Translations under genes and position numbers: made by a program | Notes under the pieces: generated by a model | What the model was told of the DNA's origin: nothing | The model's database searches: none | The model's input: the letters and a program-made list of their open reading frames with translations, nothing else | Part shown: positions 7,922-16,463 of the stretch, piece by piece | How the letters are laid out: every line of letters begins with the position of its first letter | How positions within the stretch are numbered: the stretch's first letter is position 1 | From: Pseudarthrobacter siccitolerans | Lineage (GTDB): Bacteria > Actinomycetota > Actinomycetes > Actinomycetales > Micrococcaceae | Reading direction: 5' to 3' | Assembly (NCBI RefSeq): GCF_001046895.1 | Contig: NZ_CAQI01000059.1 | Location: forward strand, 271,796-335,795 | Length of the DNA stretch: 64,000 nt

Positions 7922-9258
7922 TGGCCGAGGTAATGCCGTCGGGAAGCGGCCTTATCAAGGTATCCGGACCTCCCGACGACGGATTCCTCACCATCCGCGG
8001 AGGCGTGGGCGGCATCAGGTTCCAGCTGGAGGAACTGGGCGGCGGCGCGGAAAAGCTCGACGACCTCGCGGGCGAGCTGTCCGGAATGGAGGTTGAAGTC
8101 CGCCGGATCTGGGAAGACCTTGTCCCGTTCCAGGACCTGCCGCGATGGTCCGGCAGCCTGGCCATGAATGCCGTAGGCGAATCCGAGCGGAGCATCCAGG
8201 CAGTACGGACTGAGCTGCAGCGCATCAGCGGCCAGGTTCGGGCTTGCAAGCAGGAGTACGAAGTGGCGGAAGCCGTGGCGGGGACATACAGCAAGCCCGA
8301 CCAACCACTCATCGCCGCTGAGCTGGAGATGCAGTCAGACTTCTGGCGGACGGGTTTCCTGAATAGAACCGCTGTTGAGAACCTGACTGCGCTGGCGGTA
8401 CACGCTACTCCCCTCGCCAAGATGCTGGTGGAGGCTGCTTATCCAGGAATGAGACCTCGGCCCGTTGAAGTCCAGCCGCAAGAAAGCATCCCCATTGATT
8501 TCGATCCTTCTCCGGCAGGCCTGCTGGAACGTATCCGGCTGATTGATGCTCGTGGAGCCGGGTTCATTGAGGTGGTTGAAGTCGAGAACGCAGGACAAAA
8601 GGCCTACGTAGTGGTCATCCCAGGTACCCAGTTGAATACACCGGACGAGAATCCGTTCGGTTTGAACGGCATAGTCGAGGGCGTAGGCAACAGTTCCGGG
8701 AATGTGAGCGCAGCCGTTCTGGAGGCGCTGAAGGCGGCCGGCGCCCAGAAGGGAGCCACCGTGGTGGGTGTGGGTTACAGCCAAGGTGGGCTCCACGCGA
8801 TGAACCTGGCCGCCAACGAGGAGTTCCTGCGCGATTACGACCTCAAATATGTGCTGACCGCAGGATCACCCGTGGCAGGAATCAGGCCGGACACTGACGT
8901 CAGCACTCTTCATCTTGAGCATCGGACTGACTGGGTCCCCGGCACTGACGGCGCCCCCAACAGGGATTCCAGGAACCAGGTGACAGCAACCATGAACAAT
9001 GATTTCTACGTCCAGACCGGGGAGAACGTGGGTATTGGTCCAGGTCACCAGCTCACCAGCTACCAGGACGGCGCACGGCTGGTGTCCGCCAGCAGTGATC
9101 CTTCGCTGGTGGCCTCCACCGCGGCGCTCGGCGCGGCATTGGGAGCGGGTGGCACGGCGACGGCCACACGCTTCTCCCTGTCCCGGACCAAGGCTCCCGC
9201 GGCCAATCTCCATGCGGCGGACAACCGGAGGCAGGAGCGCGGGTATGGCGGGCGGTAG
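7921..9258 (+). CDS. Alpha/beta hydrolase with ESX-like N-terminal helical domain
   Basis: A 445-residue protein. Residues about 30-125 form a helical region with an RWSGSLAMN turn resembling ESX-type domains; residues about 190-390 form an alpha/beta hydrolase with nucleophile motif GYSQGG (Ser287), a likely acid Asp337 in RTDWVPG and likely base His376 in GPGHQ. It is thus probably an esterase or lipase. There is no Sec signal peptide. The pairing with a translationally coupled ESX-like protein suggests export by a type VII system or a polymorphic-toxin-like role. The C-terminal 50 residues are low complexity. Confidence 0.72.
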   Translation: MAEVMPSGSGLIKVSGPPDDGFLTIRGGVGGIRFQLEELGGGAEKLDDLAGELSGMEVEVRRIWEDLVPFQDLPRWSGSLAMNAVGESERSIQAVRTELQRISGQVRACKQEYEVAEAVAGTYSKPDQPLIAAELEMQSDFWRTGFLNRTAVENLTALAVHATPLAKMLVEAAYPGMRPRPVEVQPQESIPIDFDPSPAGLLERIRLIDARGAGFIEVVEVENAGQKAYVVVIPGTQLNTPDENPFGLNGIVEGVGNSSGNVSAAVLEALKAAGAQKGATVVGVGYSQGGLHAMNLAANEEFLRDYDLKYVLTAGSPVAGIRPDTDVSTLHLEHRTDWVPGTDGAPNRDSRNQVTATMNNDFYVQTGENVGIGPGHQLTSYQDGARLVSASSDPSLVASTAALGAALGAGGTATATRFSLSRTKAPAANLHAADNRRQERGYGGR

Positions 9259-9284
9259 CAGGGCGGCGCCGGCGCCGCCTTGTC

Positions 9285-9707
9285 CTACCGTCGGGTTCCG
9301 GTGATCCTGCCGGCCACGAGTGAAACCAGGGTGATGATGATCGCCGCAAGAACGGCAGTCCAGAAGAAGGAGTCGATCGTGAAGTGCACCGGGGTGTAAC
9401 TGCTGATCCAGGAGGTCAGGTAGAGCATCGCAGCGTTGATGACGATGGTGAACAGGCCGAGGGTCAGGATGGTGAGGGGCAGTGCCAGGAGGCTCACCAG
9501 GGGGCGGACCAAGGCGTTCACGAGGCCGAAGATGACGCCGATGAACAGATAGGCGAGGACAATCCCGATGGTGTCCGTCCCTTGTGTCACGCCGGTCTGG
9601 GCCACTGCATCAGCCGTGGCGGAACTGGAGATCTCCAGCCCCGGCAGTATCCACCCCGCCACCCAGAGGGCGAGGCCATTGATCAGTACCCGGGCAATCA
9701 GTCGCAT
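9285..9707 (-). CDS. Phage holin family 4-like membrane protein (YvlD type)
   Basis: A 140-residue integral membrane protein with about four hydrophobic segments, beginning RVLINGLALWVAGWILPGLEI and containing the GLVNALVRPLVSLLALPLTI stretch typical of the YvlD/DUF360 'phage holin 4' family. Despite the family name it is a chromosomal housekeeping-type protein of unknown function; no phage genes are near. It converges on the hydrolase gene and is divergent from the aminotransferase. Confidence 0.8.
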   Translation of the reverse strand: MRLIARVLINGLALWVAGWILPGLEISSSATADAVAQTGVTQGTDTIGIVLAYLFIGVIFGLVNALVRPLVSLLALPLTILTLGLFTIVINAAMLYLTSWISSYTPVHFTIDSFFWTAVLAAIIITLVSLVAGRITGTRR

Positions 9708-9791
9708 AGGCCAATGGTTTCACACCGCCCTGACGGTTGGCTCAAAGACGGACCGCTTCCCTCCGGCATCGGGAGAAGTAGGCTGGTCTCC

Positions 9792-10910
9792 ATGACGTCA
9801 TCAAACGCCCTTGCCGGGGGTATTCAGCCACGTCCAGTGGTGGCAAGGCTGCCACGCTACGCCGCGGGCAAGCCTCCCGTGTCAGTGGAGGGACTGGCCA
9901 GCTACAAGCTGTCGTCGAACGAAAACCCGCTGCCTCCCATTCCGGCGGTTGTTGAGGCCATAGCGAAGCAAACGGACTTCAACCGCTACCCCGACCCGTT
10001 GAGCAGCCGGCTGCGCGCCGAACTGGCCGGGTTCCTCAATGTTCCCGCCGAGGATATTGTCACCGGCGCCGGCAGCCTGGGGGCGCTGAACCAGCTGCTG
10101 GCCGCGTTCGCAGGGCGGAATGAAGACGGCAAGCCGGATGAGGTGGTCTACGCCTGGCGCTCCTTTGAGGCCTACCCCATCAGCGTCGGCCTTTCGGGTG
10201 CGGACGGTATCCCCGTCCCGCTCACTGGCGAGGGCCGCCACGATCTGCAGGCCATGGCGGCGGCAGTCACTGCCCGAACCAAGGTGATCCTCCTCTGCAC
10301 GCCGAATAATCCCACCGGGCCTGCCCTCCGTGCAGCCGAGACCGAGGCCTTTATCCGCTCTGTCCCGGCAGACGTAGTGGTGGTCATTGACGAGGCGTAC
10401 CAGGAGTTCGTGCGTGAAGCGGATGCGGTGGACGGGATCAGCCTCTACCGCAAGTACCCCAACGTAGTCGTGCTGCGCACCTTCTCCAAGGCACATGGAC
10501 TCGCCGGCCTGCGCGTTGGCTACAGCATCTCCAATCCGGAACTGACCCAGCACCTGAGGGTCGCCGCCACACCCTTCGCCGTGTCGCAAATTGCAGAAAC
10601 GGCAGCAATTGTTTCCCTCCAGAATTACCCTCAGGTTGTAGAAAGGGTACAAATGCTGGTGGATGAGCGGGACCGCGTCACCGCGGGGCTGCGCAGCCTG
10701 GGCTGGGCTGTGCCCGACGCCCAAGGCAACTTCGTCTGGCTGGACCTCGGTGCTGACAGCACAGATTTCGCCGACCTGGCAGGCGCGCAAGCACTCTCAG
10801 TGAGGGCCTTTGACGGCGAAGGAGTAAGGGTGAGCATCGGCGAGGAAGAGGCGAACAGCCGGTTTCTCGTGTTATGTGCGAACTATACAAAGGGCCCGCG
10901 CGGTTCCTAG
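9792..10910 (+). CDS. HisC-like / aromatic amino acid aminotransferase
   Basis: A 372-residue fold-type I PLP aminotransferase. It has the SSNENPLPP N-terminal motif, CTPNNPTG (residues 169-176), the Asp200-Tyr203 cofactor contacts and Lys233 in TFSKAHGLAGLRVGY as the Schiff-base lysine. These are shared by histidinol-phosphate and phenylalanine aminotransferases. There are no other his genes around, so an aromatic (Pat-like) role is at least as likely. The ATG at 9792 follows TAGGCT by 7 nt, suggesting a leaderless mRNA; the longer open frame upstream is antisense to the membrane protein gene. Confidence 0.88.
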   Translation: MTSSNALAGGIQPRPVVARLPRYAAGKPPVSVEGLASYKLSSNENPLPPIPAVVEAIAKQTDFNRYPDPLSSRLRAELAGFLNVPAEDIVTGAGSLGALNQLLAAFAGRNEDGKPDEVVYAWRSFEAYPISVGLSGADGIPVPLTGEGRHDLQAMAAAVTARTKVILLCTPNNPTGPALRAAETEAFIRSVPADVVVVIDEAYQEFVREADAVDGISLYRKYPNVVVLRTFSKAHGLAGLRVGYSISNPELTQHLRVAATPFAVSQIAETAAIVSLQNYPQVVERVQMLVDERDRVTAGLRSLGWAVPDAQGNFVWLDLGADSTDFADLAGAQALSVRAFDGEGVRVSIGEEEANSRFLVLCANYTKGPRGS

Positions 10911-10970
10911 CCCTTAACAAGTAGCTTCGCGCTTAGTTACTGAAGATAAAGTTAGGATCAGTAAGCCAAC

Positions 10971-11012
10971 ATATATGCCGTAACAGGAATCTATTCCTTC
11001 TGCGGCATATAT
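10971..11012. promoter_or_regulatory. Long nested dyad before the oxoacid dehydrogenase operon
   Basis: ATATATGCCG (10971-10980) and CGGCATATAT (11003-11012) are perfect inverted 10-mers, and inside them AGGAAT (10985-10990) and ATTCCT (10993-10998) form a second dyad about the same centre. The centre is 68 nt before the E1-alpha ATG and is strikingly AT-rich for this genome. It may be an operator, a leader hairpin or, less likely, the terminator of the aminotransferase gene (no T run). Confidence 0.5.
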
Positions 11013-11059
11013 CCCAGCGACATTGCATTGCATCCGGATGCGGCAAGCAAGGAGACGGT

Positions 11060-12325
11060 ATGGGCACACATCTGCCTTCCACCGAGTTCGACGGAACAGC
11101 TGTAGACGACCAGCGTGAGACTGATGCCGAAGCAGTAATGGGCGAGCCCCCGGCGCAGATGGTCCAGCTCCTCGGCCCGGACGGGAAGCTGGGCTTCGAC
11201 CCTGTATTCACCGACTACGCCAGCAAGCTCACCCCGGACGTGCTCCGCGGGCTCTATGCGGACATGGCTGCCATCCGCCGGTTCGACGTCGAAGCGACTG
11301 CCCTCCAGCGGCAGGGGCAACTGGCGCTCTGGGTGCCGCTCACGGGGCAGGAGGCCGCGCAGATCGGCTCCGGGCGCGCGAGCCTGCCGCAGGACTACAT
11401 CTTCCCCACCTACCGCGAACACGGAGTGGCGCTGACCCGCAACGTGGACCTCGCCGAGCTCCTGCGGCAGTTCCGCGGCGTCTCCAACGGCGGGTGGAAC
11501 CCCAAAGACACCAACTTCCACCTATATACGCTGGTCCTGGCGGCGCAGACCCTTCACGCCGTGGGGTATGCAATGGGCATCCAGCGGGACCAGAAGCTCG
11601 CATCCACCAGCGCCGCCGGGGCATCAGAGGCCGGACCGGATGCAGCGGTAATCGCCTACTTCGGCGACGGCGCCAGCTCCGAGGGTGACGTCCACGAGTC
11701 CATGGTCTTCGCCTCTTCCTACAACGCCCCCGTGGTGTTCTTCTGCCAGAACAACCATTGGGCCATCTCTGTCCCCACCGCCGTCCAGACCCGGGTGCCG
11801 CTGTCCAACAGGGCCAAGGGCTACGGCTTCCCCGGCATCCGGGTTGACGGCAACGACGTCATCGCAGTCCACGCCGTCACCGAATGGGCCCTGGAGCACG
11901 CACGCCAGGGCAAGGGCCCGGTCCTGATCGAGGCGTTCACCTACCGGGTGGGCGCGCACACCACGGCGGACGATCCCACCAAATACCGGCCGGCGGCCGA
12001 AGAAGAGGCCTGGCGGGCAAAGGATCCGCTCGTCCGGCTCGAGAAGTACCTGCGTGCCGAAGGCATGGCTGACGAAGCATTTTTCGCCAAGGTCAAAGCG
12101 GACGGGGATGAGCTCGCGGCCTACGTCCGCCGCACCACCCACGACCTCGAAACGCCGGACATCCGCACCGCCTTCGCCAACACCTACGCCGAGGCCCATC
12201 CTCTGGTGGCCGAGGAACTCGCATGGTTCGAGGAGTATTCGGCGGGTTTCGCAGGTGAGGAACCGGCGGAAGAACCGGCCAGGCAGGCAGTAACAGCCCA
12301 GGCATCCCCGAAGGCAGGCCACTGA
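11060..12325 (+). CDS. 2-oxoacid (pyruvate/branched-chain) dehydrogenase E1 component, alpha subunit
   Basis: A 421-residue thiamine-diphosphate subunit that decarboxylates a 2-oxoacid and passes the acyl group to E2-bound lipoate. The TPP motif runs from GDGASSEGDVHES to CQNNHWAI, and the phosphorylation-loop equivalent RVGAHTTADDPTKYR is present. AAGGAG lies 5 nt before the ATG. It heads an operon with E1-beta (one-base overlap) and E2. Actinobacteria usually use a homodimeric AceE for pyruvate, so branched-chain oxoacids are a likely substrate; E3 is not in the window. Confidence 0.92.
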   Translation: MGTHLPSTEFDGTAVDDQRETDAEAVMGEPPAQMVQLLGPDGKLGFDPVFTDYASKLTPDVLRGLYADMAAIRRFDVEATALQRQGQLALWVPLTGQEAAQIGSGRASLPQDYIFPTYREHGVALTRNVDLAELLRQFRGVSNGGWNPKDTNFHLYTLVLAAQTLHAVGYAMGIQRDQKLASTSAAGASEAGPDAAVIAYFGDGASSEGDVHESMVFASSYNAPVVFFCQNNHWAISVPTAVQTRVPLSNRAKGYGFPGIRVDGNDVIAVHAVTEWALEHARQGKGPVLIEAFTYRVGAHTTADDPTKYRPAAEEEAWRAKDPLVRLEKYLRAEGMADEAFFAKVKADGDELAAYVRRTTHDLETPDIRTAFANTYAEAHPLVAEELAWFEEYSAGFAGEEPAEEPARQAVTAQASPKAGH

Positions 12326-13305
12326 TGACCACCATGACCATTGCCAAGGCCATCAACGAGGGCCTGCGAGCAGCCCTGACGGACAACCCCAAGTCCCTGC
12401 TGATGGGTGAAGACATCGGTGCGCTGGGAGGCGTCTACCGCGTGACCGACGGCCTGATCGGTGAGTTCGGCCCCGACCGGGTGGTGGACACGCCGCTGGC
12501 GGAGTCCGGCATCATCGGAACAGCGATCGGCCTCGCCCTGCGCGGGTACACCCCGGTCTGCGAGATCCAGTTCGACGGCTTCGTTTTCCCCGGTTTCAAC
12601 CAGATCACCACCCAGCTGGCAAAGATCCACTCCCGCAGCAACGGCAACCTCAGCGTGCCGGTAGTGGTCCGAATCCCTTACGGGGGTGGCATCGGCTCCA
12701 TTGAGCACCATTCCGAGTCACCCGAGGCGCTCTTCGCCCACACCGCCGGGCTCAGGATCATCACCCCATCCAACCCGCACGACGCCTACTGGATGATCCA
12801 GCAGGCAGTCCAGTGCCAGGACCCCGTGATCGTTTTCGAACCGAAACGGCGCTACTGGCTCAAGGGCGAGGTTGACGTGGAGGCTCCGGGAACCGCCGGG
12901 GATCCCTTCAAAGCCCATGTCCTGCGCGCCGGGACAGATGCCACCGTTGTGGCCTACGGGCCGCTGGTTCCGGTGGCTCTCGCAGCAGCCAATGCCGCAG
13001 AGGAAGACGGACACAGCCTGGAGGTCATCGACCTTCGCTCCATCTCGCCCATCGACTTCGATACCGTTACCGCCTCGGTCCAAAAGACCGGCAGGCTGAT
13101 TGTGGCCCATGAGGCTCCCACGTTCGGCGGGATCGGCGGCGAGATTGCGGCCCGGATCAGCGAGCGGGCCTTTCATTCACTGGAGGCACCCGTGATCCGC
13201 GTCGGCGGTTTCCACATGCCCTATCCCGTTGCCAAGGTGGAGGAAGACTACCTTCCGGACATCGACCGCATCCTCGAGGCGCTGGACCGCGCCCTCTCCT
13301 ACTGA
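12325..13305 (+). CDS. 2-oxoacid dehydrogenase E1 component, beta subunit
   Basis: A 326-residue partner of E1-alpha, completing the alpha2beta2 E1 enzyme. The sequence has the transketolase-type pyrimidine domain (LLMGEDIGALGGVYRVTDGL, EFGPDRVVDTPLAESGI) and a C-terminal domain with VIDLRSISPIDFDTV, all standard for PdhB/BkdB. Its ATG overlaps the E1-alpha stop by one base. Substrate choice between pyruvate and branched-chain oxoacids cannot be made from sequence alone. Confidence 0.93.
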   Translation: MTTMTIAKAINEGLRAALTDNPKSLLMGEDIGALGGVYRVTDGLIGEFGPDRVVDTPLAESGIIGTAIGLALRGYTPVCEIQFDGFVFPGFNQITTQLAKIHSRSNGNLSVPVVVRIPYGGGIGSIEHHSESPEALFAHTAGLRIITPSNPHDAYWMIQQAVQCQDPVIVFEPKRRYWLKGEVDVEAPGTAGDPFKAHVLRAGTDATVVAYGPLVPVALAAANAAEEDGHSLEVIDLRSISPIDFDTVTASVQKTGRLIVAHEAPTFGGIGGEIAARISERAFHSLEAPVIRVGGFHMPYPVAKVEEDYLPDIDRILEALDRALSY

Positions 13306-13312
13306 GGACACC

Positions 13313-14836
13313 ATGACTCTGAACAAGTTCAACCTCCCTGACGTAGGCGAGGGGCTCACTGAGGCGGAAATCGTCTCCTGGAAGGTCAAGCCCGGTGACG
13401 CCGTGGCCATCAACGACGTCCTCTGCGAGATCGAGACTGCGAAGTCGATCGTGGAACTGCCCTCCCCGTTCGCCGGCACCGTGACCGAACTTTTGGTCCC
13501 CGAAGGCATCACCATCGACGTCGGCACAGCGATCATCAGCGTCAGCGACGAGGTTGCCGGCGACCCCACCCCCGCTGACGTGCCCGCTCCGGAGATGCCC
13601 GTGCAGCCGATGTACGGCAAGCTTCCCGCGTCCGACGCCGGCACTACAGAAAGTGCATCAGCCGCAGGCAGCGGGCTGGCCGGCGGCCCCCTGGTGGGGT
13701 CCGGACCCAAGGCGGACGCCGTCAAGCGCCGGCCGCGCATTTCCAGGGACTCCAGCAACGGGGGTGCGGCGGCAGCCCTGACGGTCAACGCCCCGGAGGT
13801 GGAGCCGGTCCAGCCCCTCACCCCGGCTGCCGTAACAGCCGCGCCGCAGGCCGCATCAGGCACGCCCAACGGTGTTTCCGCCGGAGCCGACGGGTCGCCG
13901 GATAACCGGCCAACCTTCGGTGGCGCCATCACCGGGCTCGTGAACAAAGTCCTGGCCAAGCCCCCGGTCCGGAAGATCGCCCGCGACCTGGGCATCGACC
14001 TCGCAGACGTGGTGGCCACCGGCTTGCGGGGCGAAGTGACCCGTGAGGACCTGGTCAGCTACCAGGCGCAGCGGGACGCCGAACTGGACAAGGCCGACGG
14101 TTTCTGGGGCAAGGCCGGAAAACCTCAGGACCAGCGCATCGAGCAGATCCCGGTCAAGGGAGTCCGCAAGGCAACGGCAAAGGCGATGGTGGACTCGGCC
14201 TTCTCGGCACCGCACGTGAGCATCTTTGTGGATGTGGACGCCAGCCGCACCATGGAATTCGTCAAGCGGCTCAAGGCATCCAGGGACTTCGAGGGCATTC
14301 GCGTTTCGCCCCTGCTCATCCTCGCCAAAGCCGTGATCTGGGCGGCCGCCCGGAACCCCAGCGTCAATGCCACCTGGGTGGACACTGCCGACGGCGCCGC
14401 CGAAATCCACGTGAAGCACTACATGAACCTGGGCATCGCCGCGGCAACTCCCCGCGGCCTGATGGTGCCGAACATCAAGAACGCCCAGGACCTGTCCCTG
14501 AAGGAGCTGGCGCTGGCCCTGAACAACCTGGCCACCACCGCACGGGCCGGAAAGACCCAGCCTGCCGAAATGCAGGGCGGAACGCTGACCATCACCAATA
14601 TCGGGGCGCTCGGCATCGATACCGGCACGCCGATCATCAACCCCGGCGAAGTGGCCATCGTGGCGTTCGGAACCATCAAGCAGAAGCCCTGGGTGCTGGA
14701 CGGCGAAGTGATTCCGCGCTGGATCACCACCCTGGGCGGCTCGTTCGACCACCGCGTGGTGGACGGCGACCTGTCCGCCCGCTTTATGGCCGACGTCGCC
14801 GCCATCCTGGAGGAACCGGCGCTGCTGCTGGATTAG
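13313..14836 (+). CDS. 2-oxoacid dehydrogenase E2 (dihydrolipoamide acyltransferase)
   Basis: A 507-residue E2 core protein that transfers the acyl group from lipoate to CoA. Domains in order: one lipoyl domain (residues 1-80, lipoyl-lysine Lys44 in EIETAKSIVE), a long Ala/Pro-rich linker (about 85-215), an E1/E3-binding domain (about 218-255, VRKIARDLGIDL) and the catalytic domain with His480 in SFDHRVVDGDL. The ATG at 13313 begins 8 nt after the E1-beta stop; the longer open frame would overlap that gene. It is the third gene of the operon. Confidence 0.95.
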   Translation: MTLNKFNLPDVGEGLTEAEIVSWKVKPGDAVAINDVLCEIETAKSIVELPSPFAGTVTELLVPEGITIDVGTAIISVSDEVAGDPTPADVPAPEMPVQPMYGKLPASDAGTTESASAAGSGLAGGPLVGSGPKADAVKRRPRISRDSSNGGAAAALTVNAPEVEPVQPLTPAAVTAAPQAASGTPNGVSAGADGSPDNRPTFGGAITGLVNKVLAKPPVRKIARDLGIDLADVVATGLRGEVTREDLVSYQAQRDAELDKADGFWGKAGKPQDQRIEQIPVKGVRKATAKAMVDSAFSAPHVSIFVDVDASRTMEFVKRLKASRDFEGIRVSPLLILAKAVIWAAARNPSVNATWVDTADGAAEIHVKHYMNLGIAAATPRGLMVPNIKNAQDLSLKELALALNNLATTARAGKTQPAEMQGGTLTITNIGALGIDTGTPIINPGEVAIVAFGTIKQKPWVLDGEVIPRWITTLGGSFDHRVVDGDLSARFMADVAAILEEPALLLD

Positions 14837-14849
14837 GAAACTGACAGCA

Positions 14850-15467
14850 GTGGTCACCAACGCCGGGGCCATCCGGACCAAAAACAGGGCTGCCAGATGG
14901 ATCACCGAGGTGTTCCAGCCTCCCGTGGTGGTCAGTGTCCAGCTGCTGGCCAGCCCGCTCACGCAGCCCGGTTTTCCGGGCACCATGGCCTACGGGGCAC
15001 TGGCGGCGTTGTTCGTCTGCGTGGTCCCGCTGATGCTGCTGCTGGTCCTGGTGCGGCTGGGAAAAGTCACGGACCACCACGTCAGCGAGCGGAAGCAGCG
15101 TGCTCCTGTGCTGCTGATGGCATTGGGATCGATCGTGGCAGGGCTGCTGGTACTGGAGGCGGTAGGAGCCCCGGAGAGCGTTATAGCCATGGTTCTGGCG
15201 GTGGTGGGCGGAGTGGTGGTGCTGGCCGGCGTCAGCCCGTTCTGGAAGATCAGCGGGCATGCCGCGGCGATCTCCTCGTCTGCTGTGATTGCGGTACTGA
15301 TGCTCGGCCCGGGATGGCTGCCGCTGCTCCTGCTCATCCCCGCCGTGGCCTGGTCCCGGGTGGTGCTGCGGGCGCACACCAGGGCTCAAGTGGTTGCCGG
15401 CGCGCTCTTCGGCGGCGTGGTGATGGCCGGTATCTGGCGGCTCCTGCAGGGCTGGATGGTGCCGTAG
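14850..15467 (+). CDS. PAP2-like phosphatase, integral membrane
   Basis: A 205-residue protein with about five hydrophobic segments. It retains PAP2 signatures: ERKQRAP (motif 1-like), SGH (motif 2) and SRVVLRAH (motif 3), but the aspartate normally four residues after the motif-3 histidine is Gln (HTRAQ). It may dephosphorylate a lipid phosphate at the outer membrane face, or be an altered member. It starts at a GTG 13 nt after E2, so it may be cotranscribed with that operon without an obvious functional tie. Confidence 0.75.
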   Translation: MVTNAGAIRTKNRAARWITEVFQPPVVVSVQLLASPLTQPGFPGTMAYGALAALFVCVVPLMLLLVLVRLGKVTDHHVSERKQRAPVLLMALGSIVAGLLVLEAVGAPESVIAMVLAVVGGVVVLAGVSPFWKISGHAAAISSSAVIAVLMLGPGWLPLLLLIPAVAWSRVVLRAHTRAQVVAGALFGGVVMAGIWRLLQGWMVP

Positions 15468-15494
15468 CGCAGGGGAGCGGACCAGGGAGAACCC

Positions 15495-15830
15495 TCAGAA
15501 GGTGGAGTACGTGGTCAGCATCTCGATGGTTGAGGGATCGGCCACGGTCCCAAGGGAAACGGCTGCCGCGATCATCAGGCCGCCGAGCACTGCCCCCGCG
15601 CCGCCCAGTGCGGTCAGTAGCTTCCAGTCTTCGCGCACAACGCTGGCCACGGTGGCCGGCATGGCCAGGCCCGGAGCAATCAGGTTCGGGGCGCTGTCCA
15701 CGGTTCCGTCGTCCAGGAGTGCAACCACCGTGCCGGCGCCGCGGTCAACCCGCATGGAGCAGATGTGGTTGCCGTGCCGGGCCAGGAGGATGTCATGGCC
15801 GACGAGCTGGCGGCGCTGGAGAGTGAGCAA
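15495..15830 (-). CDS. Hypothetical single-span membrane protein
   Basis: I do not recognise this 111-residue protein. It has a short N-terminal basic stretch (LQRRQLVGHDILLARHG), a beta-like VDRGAGTVVALLDDGTV segment and one C-terminal transmembrane helix (LLTALGGAGAVLGGLMIAAA). The open frame extends far upstream to 16148 but that part is antisense-like to the stress protein gene. I chose the TTG at 15830 because AAGGGG lies five nt before it; an ATG at 15755 (86 residues) is the conservative alternative. It converges on the PAP2-like gene. Confidence 0.5.
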   Translation of the reverse strand: MLTLQRRQLVGHDILLARHGNHICSMRVDRGAGTVVALLDDGTVDSAPNLIAPGLAMPATVASVVREDWKLLTALGGAGAVLGGLMIAAAVSLGTVADPSTIEMLTTYSTF

Positions 15831-15848
15831 TGGGGCCCCTTGATAAAG

Positions 15849-15960
15849 GTGGAAGGTGGGTGTCCGCGCCGTTGGGGGCTTATCCAATTTTATCGTTGCG
15901 CTCACAGCATAAAGGGCATGTATGGGCGTGAGAACGGACACCCACCGGGGCGACTTCCAC
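15849..15960. repeat. Inverted-repeat element between hypothetical and usp genes
   Basis: GGTGGGTGTCCG (15855-15866) is exactly inverted as CGGACACCCACC (15935-15946), and the flanking GTGGAAG (15849-15855) is inverted as CTTCCAC (15954-15960). The 68-bp interior is AT-richer than its surroundings and contains no ORF of note. The layout resembles a miniature inverted-repeat element or a leader region of the leftward small gene. No target-site duplication is evident. Confidence 0.4.
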
Positions 15961-15987
15961 CACCCCGGCGGGTGTCCCGGGTAACTG

Positions 15988-16416
15988 TCAGTCGGCGTCG
16001 TAGGTGTTGGCGATGTAAACATCGCAGGGAGCGTTGTGGGCCACGCTGTTGGCCACGCTGCCCAGCACCCGTCCAATACCCTGCATCCGCCGGTTGCCCA
16101 CCACGATAATCCGCGCTTCCATCCGCAGTGCCTCCTTGATGAGGGCATCCGCCGGGCGCCCGCGGGCTGCGGAATAGGTCACCTTGATGTCCCGGCCCAG
16201 GGACTCGGCAACGGTGCGGGCCACGTGCTCGGCGGCGTCGGCGTCGGAGACGATCCACTGGTCGCTGCCGCTGCCGAAAACTTCGGTGCGGTCGCTGTCG
16301 AAGGCCGAGACCACGTGAAGCGAGGCATCCAGCGCCGCAGCCAGGTCGCGGGCCGATTCCGCAGCCTTCTTTGCCGTACCGCTGCCGTCCACCCCTACAA
16401 CAATGATTCCGCTCAT
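15988..16416 (-). CDS. Universal stress protein (UspA family)
   Basis: A 142-residue single-domain Usp. The N-terminal IIVVGVDGSGTAKKA and the C-terminal nucleotide loop GNRRMQGIGRVLGSVANSV (G-2x-G-9x-G-S pattern) predict ATP binding. Such proteins act in stress or dormancy in the cytoplasm. AAGGAG precedes the ATG by 7 nt. It is monocistronic or weakly linked to the upstream aminotransferase gene on the same strand. Confidence 0.92.
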   Translation of the reverse strand: MSGIIVVGVDGSGTAKKAAESARDLAAALDASLHVVSAFDSDRTEVFGSGSDQWIVSDADAAEHVARTVAESLGRDIKVTYSAARGRPADALIKEALRMEARIIVVGNRRMQGIGRVLGSVANSVAHNAPCDVYIANTYDAD

Positions 16417-16463
16417 ATACTGCTCCTTTGCTTGGTATGGCTTAAAGTCCGGTGAGCCCTACG

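Noticed and set aside
9285..9707. Prophage signal from the holin-like gene
   Set aside because: The family is a chromosomal membrane protein family; no other phage genes, integrase or attachment sites are nearby.
15831..16148. N-terminal extension of the small membrane protein gene
   Set aside because: The frame passes through the inverted-repeat element and overlaps the stress-protein gene on the same strand in another frame; sequence is Trp/Pro/Thr-rich without protein-like pattern, and a ribosome-binding site supports TTG 15830.
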